Shown piece after piece: positions 43,264-51,479 of a stretch of DNA of 64,000 bases. Each line of letters begins with the position of its first letter. Position 1 is the stretch's first letter. The DNA comes from a bacterium (GTDB lineage Bacteria; Desulfobacterota; Binatia; DP-6), in the NCBI GenBank assembly GCA_026129405.1, contig JAHCID010000003.1, positions 247,257 through 311,256 of the forward strand. Reading direction: 5' to 3'. Both the position numbers and the translations under genes were made by a program. The notes under the pieces were generated by a model. The model was given only the letters and a program-made list of their open reading frames with translations, had not been told where the DNA came from and did no database searches.

Positions 43264-43779
43264 GTGCCACCCACTCACACTGCGCCCGTGGCAGACGAGA
43301 GCAACGCGATACCTTCCGGTGCAGCGTCGAAGGGCGGTGCATCGAAGCGCCGTCGCGGCCGGCCGACGCAGCATGGACTCAAAGCCATGCGCCGCGCGCT
43401 CGCCGTGCTCGGCACCGATCGGCTCGACGGCCGCAGCGCCATCGCGCAGGCGGCTCGCCGCTTCAAGCTCGACCTCGTGCGCGACCTCGGAGGCGACCCG
43501 TCGGCGCAGCAGCTCGCGATCATCGAGGTTGCGGCGCGCACCATGCTGCTGCTCTCGTCGGTGGACGACTGGATCATGCGCCAGCCGTCGCTGGTGAACG
43601 CGCGCAAGAAAGCGCTGCTGCCGGCCGTGCGCGAGCGCCAGCAGCTCGCCGACTCACTGGCCCGGATGCTCGGCCAGCTCGGCCTGGCGCGAAAGGCGGC
43701 GCCCGTCGAGAGCCTGGACGCCTACCTTGCCCGCCGCGCTGCGGAGACGGCCGCGCAGAATGCGCAGAACCCCGGGTAA
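43264..43779 (+). CDS. Small terminase candidate (E2 copy)
   Basis: The protein has 171 residues (GTG start). It shares the AT-hook-like SKRRRGRPT and the whole C-terminal helical body with the E1 protein, but the first about 45 residues differ. The recombination junction at 43387 falls just after the basic motif. If this is TerS, the N-terminal DNA-binding tip differs between elements while the rest is identical. Confidence 0.55.
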   Translation: MPPTHTAPVADESNAIPSGAASKGGASKRRRGRPTQHGLKAMRRALAVLGTDRLDGRSAIAQAARRFKLDLVRDLGGDPSAQQLAIIEVAARTMLLLSSVDDWIMRQPSLVNARKKALLPAVRERQQLADSLARMLGQLGLARKAAPVESLDAYLARRAAETAAQNAQNPG

Positions 43780-43889
43780 GGTCGTCCAGGTCGTCCACCT
43801 CGTCCAGAACGTCCGCCCCGCGGGCCTTATTCGCGGACGAGGTCTGGACGAGAGGTCGTCCGAGGTCGTCCGAGGTCGTCCAGGGAGCG
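43766..43889. repeat. GGACGACC-type repeat cluster (copy A, E2)
   Basis: This is identical to 1340-1463 and lies just after the small-terminase gene. E2 also carries the related inverted copy B at 50711-50840, so here the two copies bracket about 7 kb in opposite orientation. Confidence 0.7.
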
Positions 43890-44070
43890 GCCGTCCTGCG
43901 CGCGTAGCCGGCTCGTGCGCCTCGCGCCGTCGAGACGTGCACCGTCGGAGAGGCCGCATCGACACGGGCCGTCTCTGGCGCCGCATCACATGACCGGTCA
44001 TCCCGTCACGGGGATCTAGCTCCACGGGAAGCAACGTGACGAGCGCCGGCCATCCGCGCACGATCGCGCC

Positions 44071-45564
44071 ATGCAGCTTCTCGCCGCGCTCGACGATCCC
44101 AAGCTGTTTGCGCCGTTCTTCCCGAGCCCGGCGTGGGATCGGTGGCGGACGTTCTTGCGCGTGCTCACCGGACAGCCGTTGTCGGGCGACGAGCTGGCGG
44201 TGTTCACGCAGGCGACCGGGCGCACCACGGCGCCGACGGTGCCGGCGGCGGAAGCGTGGGTCGTGTGCGGCCGGCGTGCCGGCAAGTCGCGGGTCGCGAG
44301 CGTCGTCGCCGCCTACACGGCCGCGCTCGCCGATCTGTCCAAGCTCGCGCCCGGCGAAACCGGCGTCGTGCTCTGCTGCGCCGTCGACAAGGCGCAGGCC
44401 GGCGTCATCCTCGGCTACATCCGGGCGCTCTTCTCGGACGTGCCGTTGCTGCGGTCGCTGGTGAGCAACGAGACGGCCGAGAGCATCGAGCTGCGGCGCC
44501 GGGTGCGGATCGAGGTGAAGAGCAGCAACTATCGGGCCGTCCGTGGCGTGACGCTGCTCGCCGCGGTGCTGGACGAGTGCGCGTTTCTCCGCGACGAGGC
44601 GAGCGCGCTGCCCGACGTCGAGCTGTACCGGGCGCTGAAGCCCGCGTTGGCCACGACCGGCGGGCTCATGCTCGGGCTCTCGTCGCCGTGGGCGCGTCGC
44701 GGGTTGCTCTGGACGAAGTACCGGAAGCACTGGGCGCAGGACGGGTCGGTGCTGGTGTGGCAGGCGCCGTCGACCACGATGCACCCCGGGCTCGATGCGG
44801 AGCTGATCGCCGAAGCGCGGGAAGACGACCCGGAGGCGGCGGCGGCCGAATGGGATGCCTGTTTCAGAGCCGACCTCGAAAGCTACTGCTCGGCCGACGT
44901 GCTCGACGCCTGCACGGCCAACGGCGTGACGGAGCGCCCGCCGATCGACGGCGTGGCCTACGTGGGCTTTCTCGATGCCGCGGCGGGCAGCGGGCGCGAT
45001 AGTTTCACGGCCTGCGTGGCGCATGCCGAGCTGCGCGGCAGCGGACCGCCCTTCGTGCTGGTCGACGCCGTGCGCGAGTGGCGACCGCCCTTCGATCCGC
45101 TGGCCGTGGCCGAAGAGGCGGCCACCTTCCTGCGCGGGTACCGGATCGAGGTGGCGCAGAGCGATGGCTACGCCGGTGCATGGGTCTCCGAGGCCATCGC
45201 CCGGCACGGCGTGCACGTCCTGCAAGACGCGGAGCCGCGCTCGTCGCTGTACCTCGCGGCGTTGCCGTTGCTCACGGGCAGACAGTGCGAGCTGTTGGAC
45301 CTGCCGCGAATGCGCACACAGTTCGCGCAGCTCGAACGGCGCCGCCGCGCCGGAGGCCGGGACGTCGTCGACCATCCGCCGGGCGGGCACGACGACCTGT
45401 GCAACGCGGTCGCGGGTGCCATGGTCCGCGCCGTCGCCTTCGCCGACGAGGGTCGGGCGCTCCCCGAGCTGGTCCGCCACCACGGCACCGACGACGCGAC
45501 CGAGACGATGCGCGAGCACCTGGCGACGTTGCCGAGCTGGGTGGCACACGGCGACCCGCCCTGA
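44071..45564 (+). CDS. Phage terminase large subunit (E2 copy)
   Basis: The 497-residue packaging ATPase/nuclease is identical to the E1 protein, with intact Walker A (CGRRAGKS), Walker B (AAVLDE) and nuclease acidic residues (D302, D365, D441/D442). Two functional copies in one genome with identical DNA argue for very recent exchange rather than long-term duplication. Confidence 0.95.
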   Translation: MQLLAALDDPKLFAPFFPSPAWDRWRTFLRVLTGQPLSGDELAVFTQATGRTTAPTVPAAEAWVVCGRRAGKSRVASVVAAYTAALADLSKLAPGETGVVLCCAVDKAQAGVILGYIRALFSDVPLLRSLVSNETAESIELRRRVRIEVKSSNYRAVRGVTLLAAVLDECAFLRDEASALPDVELYRALKPALATTGGLMLGLSSPWARRGLLWTKYRKHWAQDGSVLVWQAPSTTMHPGLDAELIAEAREDDPEAAAAEWDACFRADLESYCSADVLDACTANGVTERPPIDGVAYVGFLDAAAGSGRDSFTACVAHAELRGSGPPFVLVDAVREWRPPFDPLAVAEEAATFLRGYRIEVAQSDGYAGAWVSEAIARHGVHVLQDAEPRSSLYLAALPLLTGRQCELLDLPRMRTQFAQLERRRRAGGRDVVDHPPGGHDDLCNAVAGAMVRAVAFADEGRALPELVRHHGTDDATETMREHLATLPSWVAHGDPP

Positions 45565-45605
45565 GGCGTGACCACCTTTGCCCATCCACGTAACCACGAC
45601 GGTGG

Positions 45606-46028
45606 ATGGACACCGCCTGCACCGTCGTCGCTCCCGCTGCGATCGAGCCGCGCGCCCTCGTGCCGGACGGGAGTGGGCCGCGCCGCCATCGCCGTGCCGT
45701 TTCGGAGCCGGCGCTGGTCGTGGCGCTCGTGCCGGACGTGGAGCGCCGCCGGGCGCTCGCCGCGCGCTTCTGGCGCTACGTGCGGCGCGGCGACCTGCGG
45801 GCGTGCTGGCCGTGGGTGGCATCGACGAACCTGCACGGGACGGCGCGCTTCAAGATCGACGGCTCGCGCGAGGTGCCGGCGCCGCGCGTGGCGTGGCTGC
45901 TCGTCCACGGTGGCGTCCCGCTCGGCTGCATCGTGAAGCACCTGTGCGCCGATGCGACGTGCTGCAATCCGTCGCACCTGACGCTCGACCCTCCGGTGCG
46001 CCCGGCGCGGCTCCGGGAGCTGCCGTGA
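45606..46028 (+). CDS. HNH endonuclease (E2 copy)
   Basis: The 140-residue HNH_3-type nuclease is identical to the E1 copy and lies directly downstream of terL. Its stop overlaps the next GTG by four bases. It is likely a packaging cofactor. Confidence 0.88.
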   Translation: MDTACTVVAPAAIEPRALVPDGSGPRRHRRAVSEPALVVALVPDVERRRALAARFWRYVRRGDLRACWPWVASTNLHGTARFKIDGSREVPAPRVAWLLVHGGVPLGCIVKHLCADATCCNPSHLTLDPPVRPARLRELP

Positions 46029-46273
46029 CGCTCTCGCCCTGCGGCGCGTGGATCGCGACCGCATGGCGCCGGCTCGGCGAGCTGGCCGAGGCCGTCGCCG
46101 TCCCGCCGAGCTTCCGGCCCGACGTCGCGCTCATGGCGAGCGAGGAGCTGCGGCGCCGCCTCTACGTCGCCGAGCACACGGCCGCGGGCCGCTTCTGGTG
46201 GCGCGAGCTGGAGCGCGCGTGCGTCGACCTCTCCGAAGGCACCTGGGACCGCCCCGCGTGGGGGCTCTCGTGA
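46025..46273 (+). CDS. Hypothetical 82-aa protein (E2 copy)
   Basis: The small helical protein is identical to the E1 copy and coupled by GTGA overlaps on both sides. No domain is recognised. Confidence 0.65.
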   Translation: MTLSPCGAWIATAWRRLGELAEAVAVPPSFRPDVALMASEELRRRLYVAEHTAAGRFWWRELERACVDLSEGTWDRPAWGLS

Positions 46274-47361
46274 TCGATCTCCGCATCGCCAGCGGCACGC
46301 CGGAGGAGCTGGCCGCGATCGTCGATCGCTTCGAGCGGTTGCGCGGCGTGATTCAACCGCCGTTGACCGTGCCGGGCGCGATCATCGACCAGCCCGACGG
46401 CCAGCCTGCTCTGGGCTGGGTGTCCGCGCTGCGCCGCCTGGGCGACACGCTCGTGGCGACAATCACCGGGGCGCCGCGCCTGGTCGCGGACGTGCTCCGC
46501 GCCGGCGCCTACGAGGCCGTTCGCGCCGGGTTCTATCCGCACTGGGAAGAGACGACCGCGGAGACGAACGTGCAGAGCGGCGTGCGCGGCAAGGTGCTCG
46601 CGGGCGTGACGCTCGTGGGCGCCGCGCTGCCGACCGCCGCGACGCTCGACGACCTCGCCCGCATCCTGGCCGCCCGCGAGCTGCGCACCGTGCCGCTCGG
46701 CGGGCTCACCTTCACCGACTACCGTCCGAAGGAGGACGACATGCCCTTGCGTTTCGATGCCGAGGCCGCGCAGCGCGCGCTCGACGGCTACGCCGAGCAG
46801 ATCATGGATAAGCACCACTGGCCCCGCAGCTCCTCCGCCTGTTGGCGCCGCGCCTTCGCGGTCGCGCTGCACGAGCATCCGGAGCTGGACGTGCGGCTGG
46901 CCGAGGAGGTGCAGCTTCGCGAGGCCGTGCGCGTCATCTGCCGCGAGAACGGCCTGAACGCGAGCGATCCGAAGGACCGGGCGCAGGCGCTCGGGATGCT
47001 GAACGAGCTGGCCGAGTACGAAGCCCTGATGCCGGCGTCGCTGCTCGCCGAGAAGCGTGCCCGCCGGAAGCGGCGTGAGGGGCCGCCGGGTACGGTGCAG
47101 ACGCGCTACAGCGAGCGGGCGCCGGTCGTGCCGCCCGAGGTGCGCGACCTCGTGCAGCGCTTCGCCGACGAGCTCGGCGTCACGTGGGACGACCGCGCCG
47201 GGCGCGAGTGCATCGTGCGGTGCATCGAGCGCCAGTACCCCGAGCGCGCCACGGCGCTGCCGCCGGAGCTGCGTCGTCCGGATCCGCGTGGGTACAGCGT
47301 CGGGCTCGCCCCTCGCCTGCCGGGCGGCGGCGCGACCGGCGTGCCGCGGATGATGGGCTGA
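46270..47361 (+). CDS. Mu gpI-like head protease/scaffold protein (E2 copy)
   Basis: The 363-residue protein is identical to the E1 copy. The N-terminal protease-like segment is followed by a charged scaffold-like half. No capsid gene accompanies it. Confidence 0.65.
   Translation: MIDLRIASGTPEELAAIVDRFERLRGVIQPPLTVPGAIIDQPDGQPALGWVSALRRLGDTLVATITGAPRLVADVLRAGAYEAVRAGFYPHWEETTAETNVQSGVRGKVLAGVTLVGAALPTAATLDDLARILAARELRTVPLGGLTFTDYRPKEDDMPLRFDAEAAQRALDGYAEQIMDKHHWPRSSSACWRRAFAVALHEHPELDVRLAEEVQLREAVRVICRENGLNASDPKDRAQALGMLNELAEYEALMPASLLAEKRARRKRREGPPGTVQTRYSERAPVVPPEVRDLVQRFADELGVTWDDRAGRECIVRCIERQYPERATALPPELRRPDPRGYSVGLAPRLPGGGATGVPRMMG
46741..47361 (+). CDS. Nested scaffold-like product (E2 copy)
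   Basis: The in-frame ATG preceded by AAGGAGGA gives the same 206-residue product as in E1. The signal's preservation is not independent evidence, because the module is a recent copy. Confidence 0.6.
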   Translation: MPLRFDAEAAQRALDGYAEQIMDKHHWPRSSSACWRRAFAVALHEHPELDVRLAEEVQLREAVRVICRENGLNASDPKDRAQALGMLNELAEYEALMPASLLAEKRARRKRREGPPGTVQTRYSERAPVVPPEVRDLVQRFADELGVTWDDRAGRECIVRCIERQYPERATALPPELRRPDPRGYSVGLAPRLPGGGATGVPRMMG

Positions 47362-47525
47362 TGCCGCGCGATCCGCACCTGCGCGCCGCGCTCGACACGT
47401 TGACCGGCGCGACCTGCACCTTGCCGCGCCCGGCCCGCCAGACGCTCGCGGAGGAGCTGCGGCAGGCACGCATCGCGCTCGCGAAGTTCGACGAAACGAC
47501 GGAGGACACGACCCATGCGGTATGA
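47361..47525 (+). CDS. Hypothetical 54-aa protein (E2 copy)
   Basis: Identical to the E1 micro-gene; one-base overlap with the upstream stop. Confidence 0.6.
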   Translation: MPRDPHLRAALDTLTGATCTLPRPARQTLAEELRQARIALAKFDETTEDTTHAV

Positions 47526-47682
47526 CCAGAACGCGGTGGACGCCCACGGCAAGCTGACCGAGGCGCTGCGGTTCCTCGACGCCGCCTGTACCCACACGGA
47601 CGCCGACGAGGCGGTGCGCGCCGCGCGGACGAAGGCGCAGGAGGCCGCGGCGCTCCTCGCGACGAACGGCTACTGCGGGTGA
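47515..47682 (+). CDS. Hypothetical 55-aa protein (E2 copy)
   Basis: Identical to the E1 micro-gene, with GGAGGA upstream. Helical, two cysteines, no known family. Confidence 0.6.
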   Translation: MRYDQNAVDAHGKLTEALRFLDAACTHTDADEAVRAARTKAQEAAALLATNGYCG

Positions 47683-47686
47683 CGCC

Positions 47687-47761
47687 GTGTCCGTGATCTT
47701 CGCGCCGATCGCGGCCGGGCAGAGCGTCAGTTCGGCGTACGCGATCGAAGAGTTCGCGTGA
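47687..47761 (+). CDS. Possible 24-aa mini-protein (E2 copy)
   Basis: Identical to the E1 mini-ORF; its stop overlaps the next GTG and it may only couple translation. Confidence 0.35.
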   Translation: MSVIFAPIAAGQSVSSAYAIEEFA

Positions 47762-48045
47762 CGGGCGAGGCGGCGGCGTTCAGCGCGGAAGCCGTGCTGC
47801 CGGTGCAGCTCGTGGCGGGCCGCGCCGATAGCCCCGAACGGGCGCTCGCCCGGGCGGTGCTCGGCCAGGCGGTCGAAGATGCGGCCCGGGGCGATCGGGC
47901 GGCGCTCCGGTGGATCCACTCGGAGAGCCGCGCGTGGCCGTTCGCGTTCCTGAATCTGTGCGATGGGCTCGCCGTCGAGGCGCAGGCGCTCCGACGGCGG
48001 GTCGGACGGGCGACGCGGGCGCGGCGCTCGCGCCTGCGGGCGTGA
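47758..48045 (+). CDS. Hypothetical 95-aa phage-type protein (E2 copy)
   Basis: Identical to the E1 copy; it is the last plus-strand gene of the shared module and converges with the zinc-finger gene. Confidence 0.65.
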   Translation: MTGEAAAFSAEAVLPVQLVAGRADSPERALARAVLGQAVEDAARGDRAALRWIHSESRAWPFAFLNLCDGLAVEAQALRRRVGRATRARRSRLRA

Positions 48046-48070
48046 CGGCGGGGCGGCAGCGCTCGTACCA

Positions 48071-48628
48071 CTAGAACGGCAGCGCGTCCTCGTCGGCGTC
48101 GCCGCCGATGTCCCACTCGACGACGTGCAGGGGCGGCGCTTCGCGAGCCGTGCGCCAGTCGCCCCCCGGCGCGCGGGTCGGGGCCGGCGGGTCAGGCTCG
48201 CCCGGCGCGACGAAGACGACGGTGGCGCGGCGAGGATGGGACGGACCGCCGCGCTTCGCCTGCATCGCGGCCGTCTTGCGCTCGCGGCGGGCACGGCGCC
48301 CGCAGTCCGCCGAGCACGACTCGGGCGGGCGCCCACGGCCGCCGGTGCGGGGCTGAAGGAAGATCGCTCCGCAGGCGGGACACTCGCGCAGCCGGCGGCG
48401 CAGGCTCTCGTCGCGCGCGAGGAGCTGCACGGTGCTCCACTCGGCGGACGCGCGTTCGCCAGCGATCTCGGCCAGCTCGGCGGCGTCGTGCGGATCGTTC
48501 GGGACGAGCGTCACGGCGGCGTCGGAAAGGAGGCTTGCGAGCGCCCAGCGCAGGCGCCGGCGCGTGGTCGCGGCCGTGAGGAGCGCCGTCACGGCGGCGT
48601 CGGAATTATCGACCACCATTTTTCTCAT
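48071..48628 (-). CDS. CGNR-like zinc-finger protein, antisense (E2 copy)
   Basis: The 185-residue protein is identical to the E1 copy from the chosen start. The upstream in-frame extension differs by one residue (D to A), which supports the view that the shorter start lies within the exchanged block. Probable regulator of the divergent AlpA operon. Confidence 0.6.
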   Translation of the reverse strand: MRKMVVDNSDAAVTALLTAATTRRRLRWALASLLSDAAVTLVPNDPHDAAELAEIAGERASAEWSTVQLLARDESLRRRLRECPACGAIFLQPRTGGRGRPPESCSADCGRRARRERKTAAMQAKRGGPSHPRRATVVFVAPGEPDPPAPTRAPGGDWRTAREAPPLHVVEWDIGGDADEDALPF

Positions 48629-48641
48629 TTTGTGACCACCA
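48611..48641. promoter_or_regulatory. Divergent control region with GACCACCA repeats (E2)
   Basis: The same paired GACCACCA sites and AT-rich run as in E1 (6185-6215). Just to the right the two elements begin to differ, so the exchange boundary falls at this switch region. Confidence 0.5.
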
Positions 48642-48696
48642 CTTTCCGGGTCGGCGCTCTCGACCTCCGGCACCCATCCACACACCATCTCGTCGC

Positions 48697-48936
48697 ATGG
48701 CAACCGACGAGAGCAACAGCAGCACGGTGCTCCGCATCCGTGACGTCTGCAACCGGCTCGGGATCTGCCGCCAGACGCTCCAGCGCTGGCGCGATAACGG
48801 CAGCTTCCCTGCGCCCATCATCCTGGGGCCGCGCACCGTTGGCTGGACGGTCGCTGCCCTCGACGAGTGGATTCGCAACCGTCCGCACGGCAACGCGGCC
48901 GTGACGCCGCCGATGAAGCGGGAGCCGACGCCGTGA
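48697..48936 (+). CDS. AlpA-family HTH regulator/excisionase (E2)
   Basis: The 79-residue protein differs from the E1 protein only by Pro for Ala near the C-terminus. It has the AlpA winged-helix pattern with LGPRTVGW and a C-terminal DEWIRNRP helix. First gene of the rightward replication-integration operon. Confidence 0.88.
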   Translation: MATDESNSSTVLRIRDVCNRLGICRQTLQRWRDNGSFPAPIILGPRTVGWTVAALDEWIRNRPHGNAAVTPPMKREPTP

Positions 48937-49232
48937 CCACGTACCGGGTGCCGCTCGCGACCGACAGCGCGGAGGACGCCGAGCGCGAGGAGCACGCCGA
49001 CCTCGACCGGATGGGGCTCGACGACCTCGAACACGAGCTGTGTCGCGTCGTCGTCGCGCTCGCTGCCATCGACCGCCGCGACCCCGCCCGTCCCTGGCTT
49101 CTGGAGCGGCTGCGCCGCGTGCGGGCGGCCATCCGGGAGCTGAACACCGAGATTGCGACGGCCCGGCGTGCAAGGCCGGGCGTCGCTCGAAGGACTGACC
49201 GCTATGACCGCCTCCGCTCTACCGGCTCCTGA
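48933..49232 (+). CDS. Hypothetical 99-aa helical protein (E2)
   Basis: This is the homologue of the E1 protein at 6507-6806, same length, with conserved DDLEHELCRVVVALAA and LRRVRAAIRE segments and a diverged N-terminus. It overlaps the AlpA stop and the ATPase start. Conserved position suggests a replication or control accessory role. Confidence 0.65.
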   Translation: MTTYRVPLATDSAEDAEREEHADLDRMGLDDLEHELCRVVVALAAIDRRDPARPWLLERLRRVRAAIRELNTEIATARRARPGVARRTDRYDRLRSTGS

Positions 49233-50940
49233 GCCCGTCGACAACGTGATGCACGCGCCGCCGCGCAGTGACCTCGTGGCGCTCGTCGATGACTGGCAGC
49301 TCTGGCACACGCCGGCTGGCGTGCCATTCGCGAGCATCCCCGTGGGCGACCACTGGGAGCATCATCCGCTGCTGTCGCGGGCGGCGCGCTCGGCGTTGGC
49401 GCGCACGGCCTACGAAGCGACGGGCCGCCCCCCTCGGAGCGCCGCGCGTGCAGAAGCGCTCGACGTGCTCGCCGGAACCGCGCTGTTCGCGGGGCCGACG
49501 CATGACGTGCACGTGCGCGTCGCGGCGCATGGGAGCGCGGTCTACCTCGACCTCGGCGACCCCGACTGGCGGGCCGTGGAGGTGACGGCGGACGGCTGGC
49601 GCGTCGTGAGCGACCCGCCGGTGCGTTTCCGCCGCCCGCGGGCGCTGGCGGCGCTGCCGGTGCCGGTGGCGGGCACGGTCGATGCGCTCCGTGCCGTCCT
49701 GCCCGTCGCCAGCGACGACGACTGGCACGTGCTCGTCGCGTGGCTGCTCGCGAGCCTCAGGCCGCGCGGCCCGTACCCGCTGCTCGCGCTCCACGGCGAG
49801 GCCGGCTCCGGCAAGAGCACCGCGGCGAGGGTGCTGCGCGCCGTGCTCGACCCCTCGACGGTGCCGCTGCGCTCGGCGCCGCACGATGATCGCGACCTCG
49901 TCATCGCGGCCCAGCATTCGTGGGTGCTCGCGGTCGACAACGTCTCGACCGTGCCGCCGTGGCTCTCGGACGCGCTGTGCCGCATCGCGACCGGCGGGGG
50001 CTATGGCGCGCGCGAACTCTATTCGGACGCCGAAGAGGTTGTGCTGGAGGCGCAGCGCCCGGTGTTGCTCACGGGCATCGAGGAGCTGGCGACCCGCGGC
50101 GACCTCGCCGACCGCACGTTGTCGGTTGTGCTGCCGCCGATCGCCGATGCGGAGCGCCGCACCGAAGCGGAAGTGTGGGCGGCCGTCGATGCGATGCGCC
50201 CCGGTGTGCTCGGCGCGCTCCTCGACGGCGTGGCGTGCGGGCTGCGCACGGAGGCGGCCGTCCAGCTCGCGCACCTGCCGCGGATGGCGGACGCGGGCCG
50301 CTGGGTCTACGCGGCGGCGCCGGCCGTCGGGTTGGATCCCGCCTGGGTGCTCGCGATCTGGGAGCGCCAGCGCGAGGAGGCCGCGACGACGACCCTGGAG
50401 GCGTCTGCCGTCGGTGCCGCCGTGCGAACGCTCATGGACGACGTGCCGATGTGGCGAGGTTCGATGGCGGCGCTTCTCGCGGCGCTCGCGGCCGGCCAGC
50501 CGGAGGCCGTCACGCGGGATCGCACGCGTTGGCCGCAGTCGACGCAGGCTCTCTCGGGTGCGTTGCGGCGCCTCGGGTCGGCCCTGCGCGCGGTCGGGAT
50601 CATCGTGGCGACGGGGCGCGAGGCGAAGGCCAGCCGCGCGCGGTGGGTGTCGCTGTGCCGGGAAGGTCGTCCACCTCGTCCACCTCGTCCGGATCTGAGC
50701 GCCGACGGGGCGGATCCTGGACGACCTCGGACGACCTTGGACGACCTCACCTCGTCCACCTCGTCCACGAATGAGGCCCGCCGGCCGGAGGTTTTGGACG
50801 ACCTGGACGACATGGACGACGTCGCCCGGGGTTCTACACACTGCCGGCACTGCCACGAGCCGACGCTGAATACCGGCGACGCCGGCCCGGAGTGCGCGCC
50901 CGGTCACGGGTGCGCCGGGGATGTGGAGGCGCCGCGATGA
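49204..50940 (+). CDS. P-loop replication ATPase, non-DUF3631 type (E2)
   Basis: The 578-residue protein starts at 49204. A Walker A GEAGSGKST (about 198-206) is followed by a Walker B-like WVLAVDNVST (about 240-249) and a STLSVVLPP-like sensor region, resembling phage/plasmid primase-associated ATPases. The C-terminus is unusual: an Asp-rich repeat LDDLDDMDD encoded by the GGACGAC repeat cluster, then a Cys-rich tail (CRHCHEP...CAPGHGC) that may bind zinc. It occupies the position of the DUF3631 ATPase of E1 but is a different family. Confidence 0.75.
   Translation: MTASALPAPEPVDNVMHAPPRSDLVALVDDWQLWHTPAGVPFASIPVGDHWEHHPLLSRAARSALARTAYEATGRPPRSAARAEALDVLAGTALFAGPTHDVHVRVAAHGSAVYLDLGDPDWRAVEVTADGWRVVSDPPVRFRRPRALAALPVPVAGTVDALRAVLPVASDDDWHVLVAWLLASLRPRGPYPLLALHGEAGSGKSTAARVLRAVLDPSTVPLRSAPHDDRDLVIAAQHSWVLAVDNVSTVPPWLSDALCRIATGGGYGARELYSDAEEVVLEAQRPVLLTGIEELATRGDLADRTLSVVLPPIADAERRTEAEVWAAVDAMRPGVLGALLDGVACGLRTEAAVQLAHLPRMADAGRWVYAAAPAVGLDPAWVLAIWERQREEAATTTLEASAVGAAVRTLMDDVPMWRGSMAALLAALAAGQPEAVTRDRTRWPQSTQALSGALRRLGSALRAVGIIVATGREAKASRARWVSLCREGRPPRPPRPDLSADGADPGRPRTTLDDLTSSTSSTNEARRPEVLDDLDDMDDVARGSTHCRHCHEPTLNTGDAGPECAPGHGCAGDVEAPR
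50711..50840. repeat. GGACGACC iteron cluster at 3' end of E2 ATPase gene (copy B)
   Basis: GGACGACCT occurs at 50719, 50729 and 50739 with 10-base spacing, about one helical turn. Inverted TCGTCCACC units and three further GGACGAC units follow near 50795-50821. The segment aligns with the reverse complement of copy A. It lies in coding sequence, which suggests the DNA pattern is what is conserved. Candidate replication origin. Confidence 0.65.
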
Positions 50941-51284
50941 CGCCCGAGCTGGCCGAGCTGCTGCGCCTCATCACGAACCCGGCGACCGTCCGCACCGTGC
51001 CGCCGGAGCGCATCGCGTCTTTGCGGGCGGCGGCGCGTGAGATGCACGCGGCGCTCGGCCGCGTAGAGGGGCAGCTCGATGCCCGATGGGAGCCCGCGAA
51101 GCCGGCCCCGGACGTCCTGCTCGACATGGAGGCGGTCGCCGCGCTCACGGGCTACTCGCCGAGCTGGCTCCGCAAGCGCGGGCACCAGCTCGCCGGCTTT
51201 CACCAGCCGCGCGGCCGGGGCGGGAAGGTCGGTTGGTGGCGGGCGCCCCTGCGGGCGGCGCTTGGACTTGCTAGCGATACATGA
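50937..51284 (+). CDS. HTH protein, possible excisionase (E2)
   Basis: The 115-residue protein starts at 50937, overlapping the ATPase stop (ATGA). The C-terminal half (DMEAVAALTGYSPSWLRKRGHQLAGF...GWWRAPLRAAL) resembles a MerR/excisionase-type winged helix. It occupies the slot equivalent to 8750-9118 in E1 but is clearly different. Confidence 0.65.
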   Translation: MTPELAELLRLITNPATVRTVPPERIASLRAAAREMHAALGRVEGQLDARWEPAKPAPDVLLDMEAVAALTGYSPSWLRKRGHQLAGFHQPRGRGGKVGWWRAPLRAALGLASDT

Positions 51285-51305
51285 TCGGGGATAGACGAGA
51301 CGCGT

Positions 51306-51479
51306 ATGCCGAAGCCGAGAAAGCCCGGGGCGCCGCTGGTGCGCACCACGTTGGAGCTGCCGCCTGCACTGTGGCGGGCGGCGAAGATCCGCGCCATGGA
51401 CGAGCGGCGCGACCTGCGCGCCGTCATCATCGACGCCCTCCGGGCCTACCTCGCGACACCCAAAGGAGGCAGCGCATGA
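51306..51479 (+). CDS. Ribbon-helix-helix (CopG/Arc-like) protein, 57 aa
   Basis: The frame from ATG 51306 encodes a basic N-terminus, a beta-strand VRTTLELP and two helices PALWRAAKIRAMDE and LRAVIIDALRAYLA, the typical RHH layout. Its TGA overlaps the integrase ATG (ATGA), and it carries the integrase ribbon of AAAGGAGG just before its stop. It is probably an autoregulator or excision factor of E2; E1 has none. Confidence 0.7.
   Translation: MPKPRKPGAPLVRTTLELPPALWRAAKIRAMDERRDLRAVIIDALRAYLATPKGGSA

Larger units (their letters stand above)
43387..48649 (+). repeat. Packaging module, virtually identical to 961-6223
   Basis: This is the E2 copy of the 5.26-kb block in direct orientation, offset 42,426, with no indel and one mismatch seen (43452). 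Long exact direct repeats on one chromosome allow recombination that would delete the 42-kb interval, including dnaB and gltX. Confidence 0.93.

Noticed and set aside
50665-50840. GGACGACC repeats as a CRISPR array
   Set aside because: Units are 9-10 bp with no spacers of regular length, and there are no cas genes; they are iteron-like.
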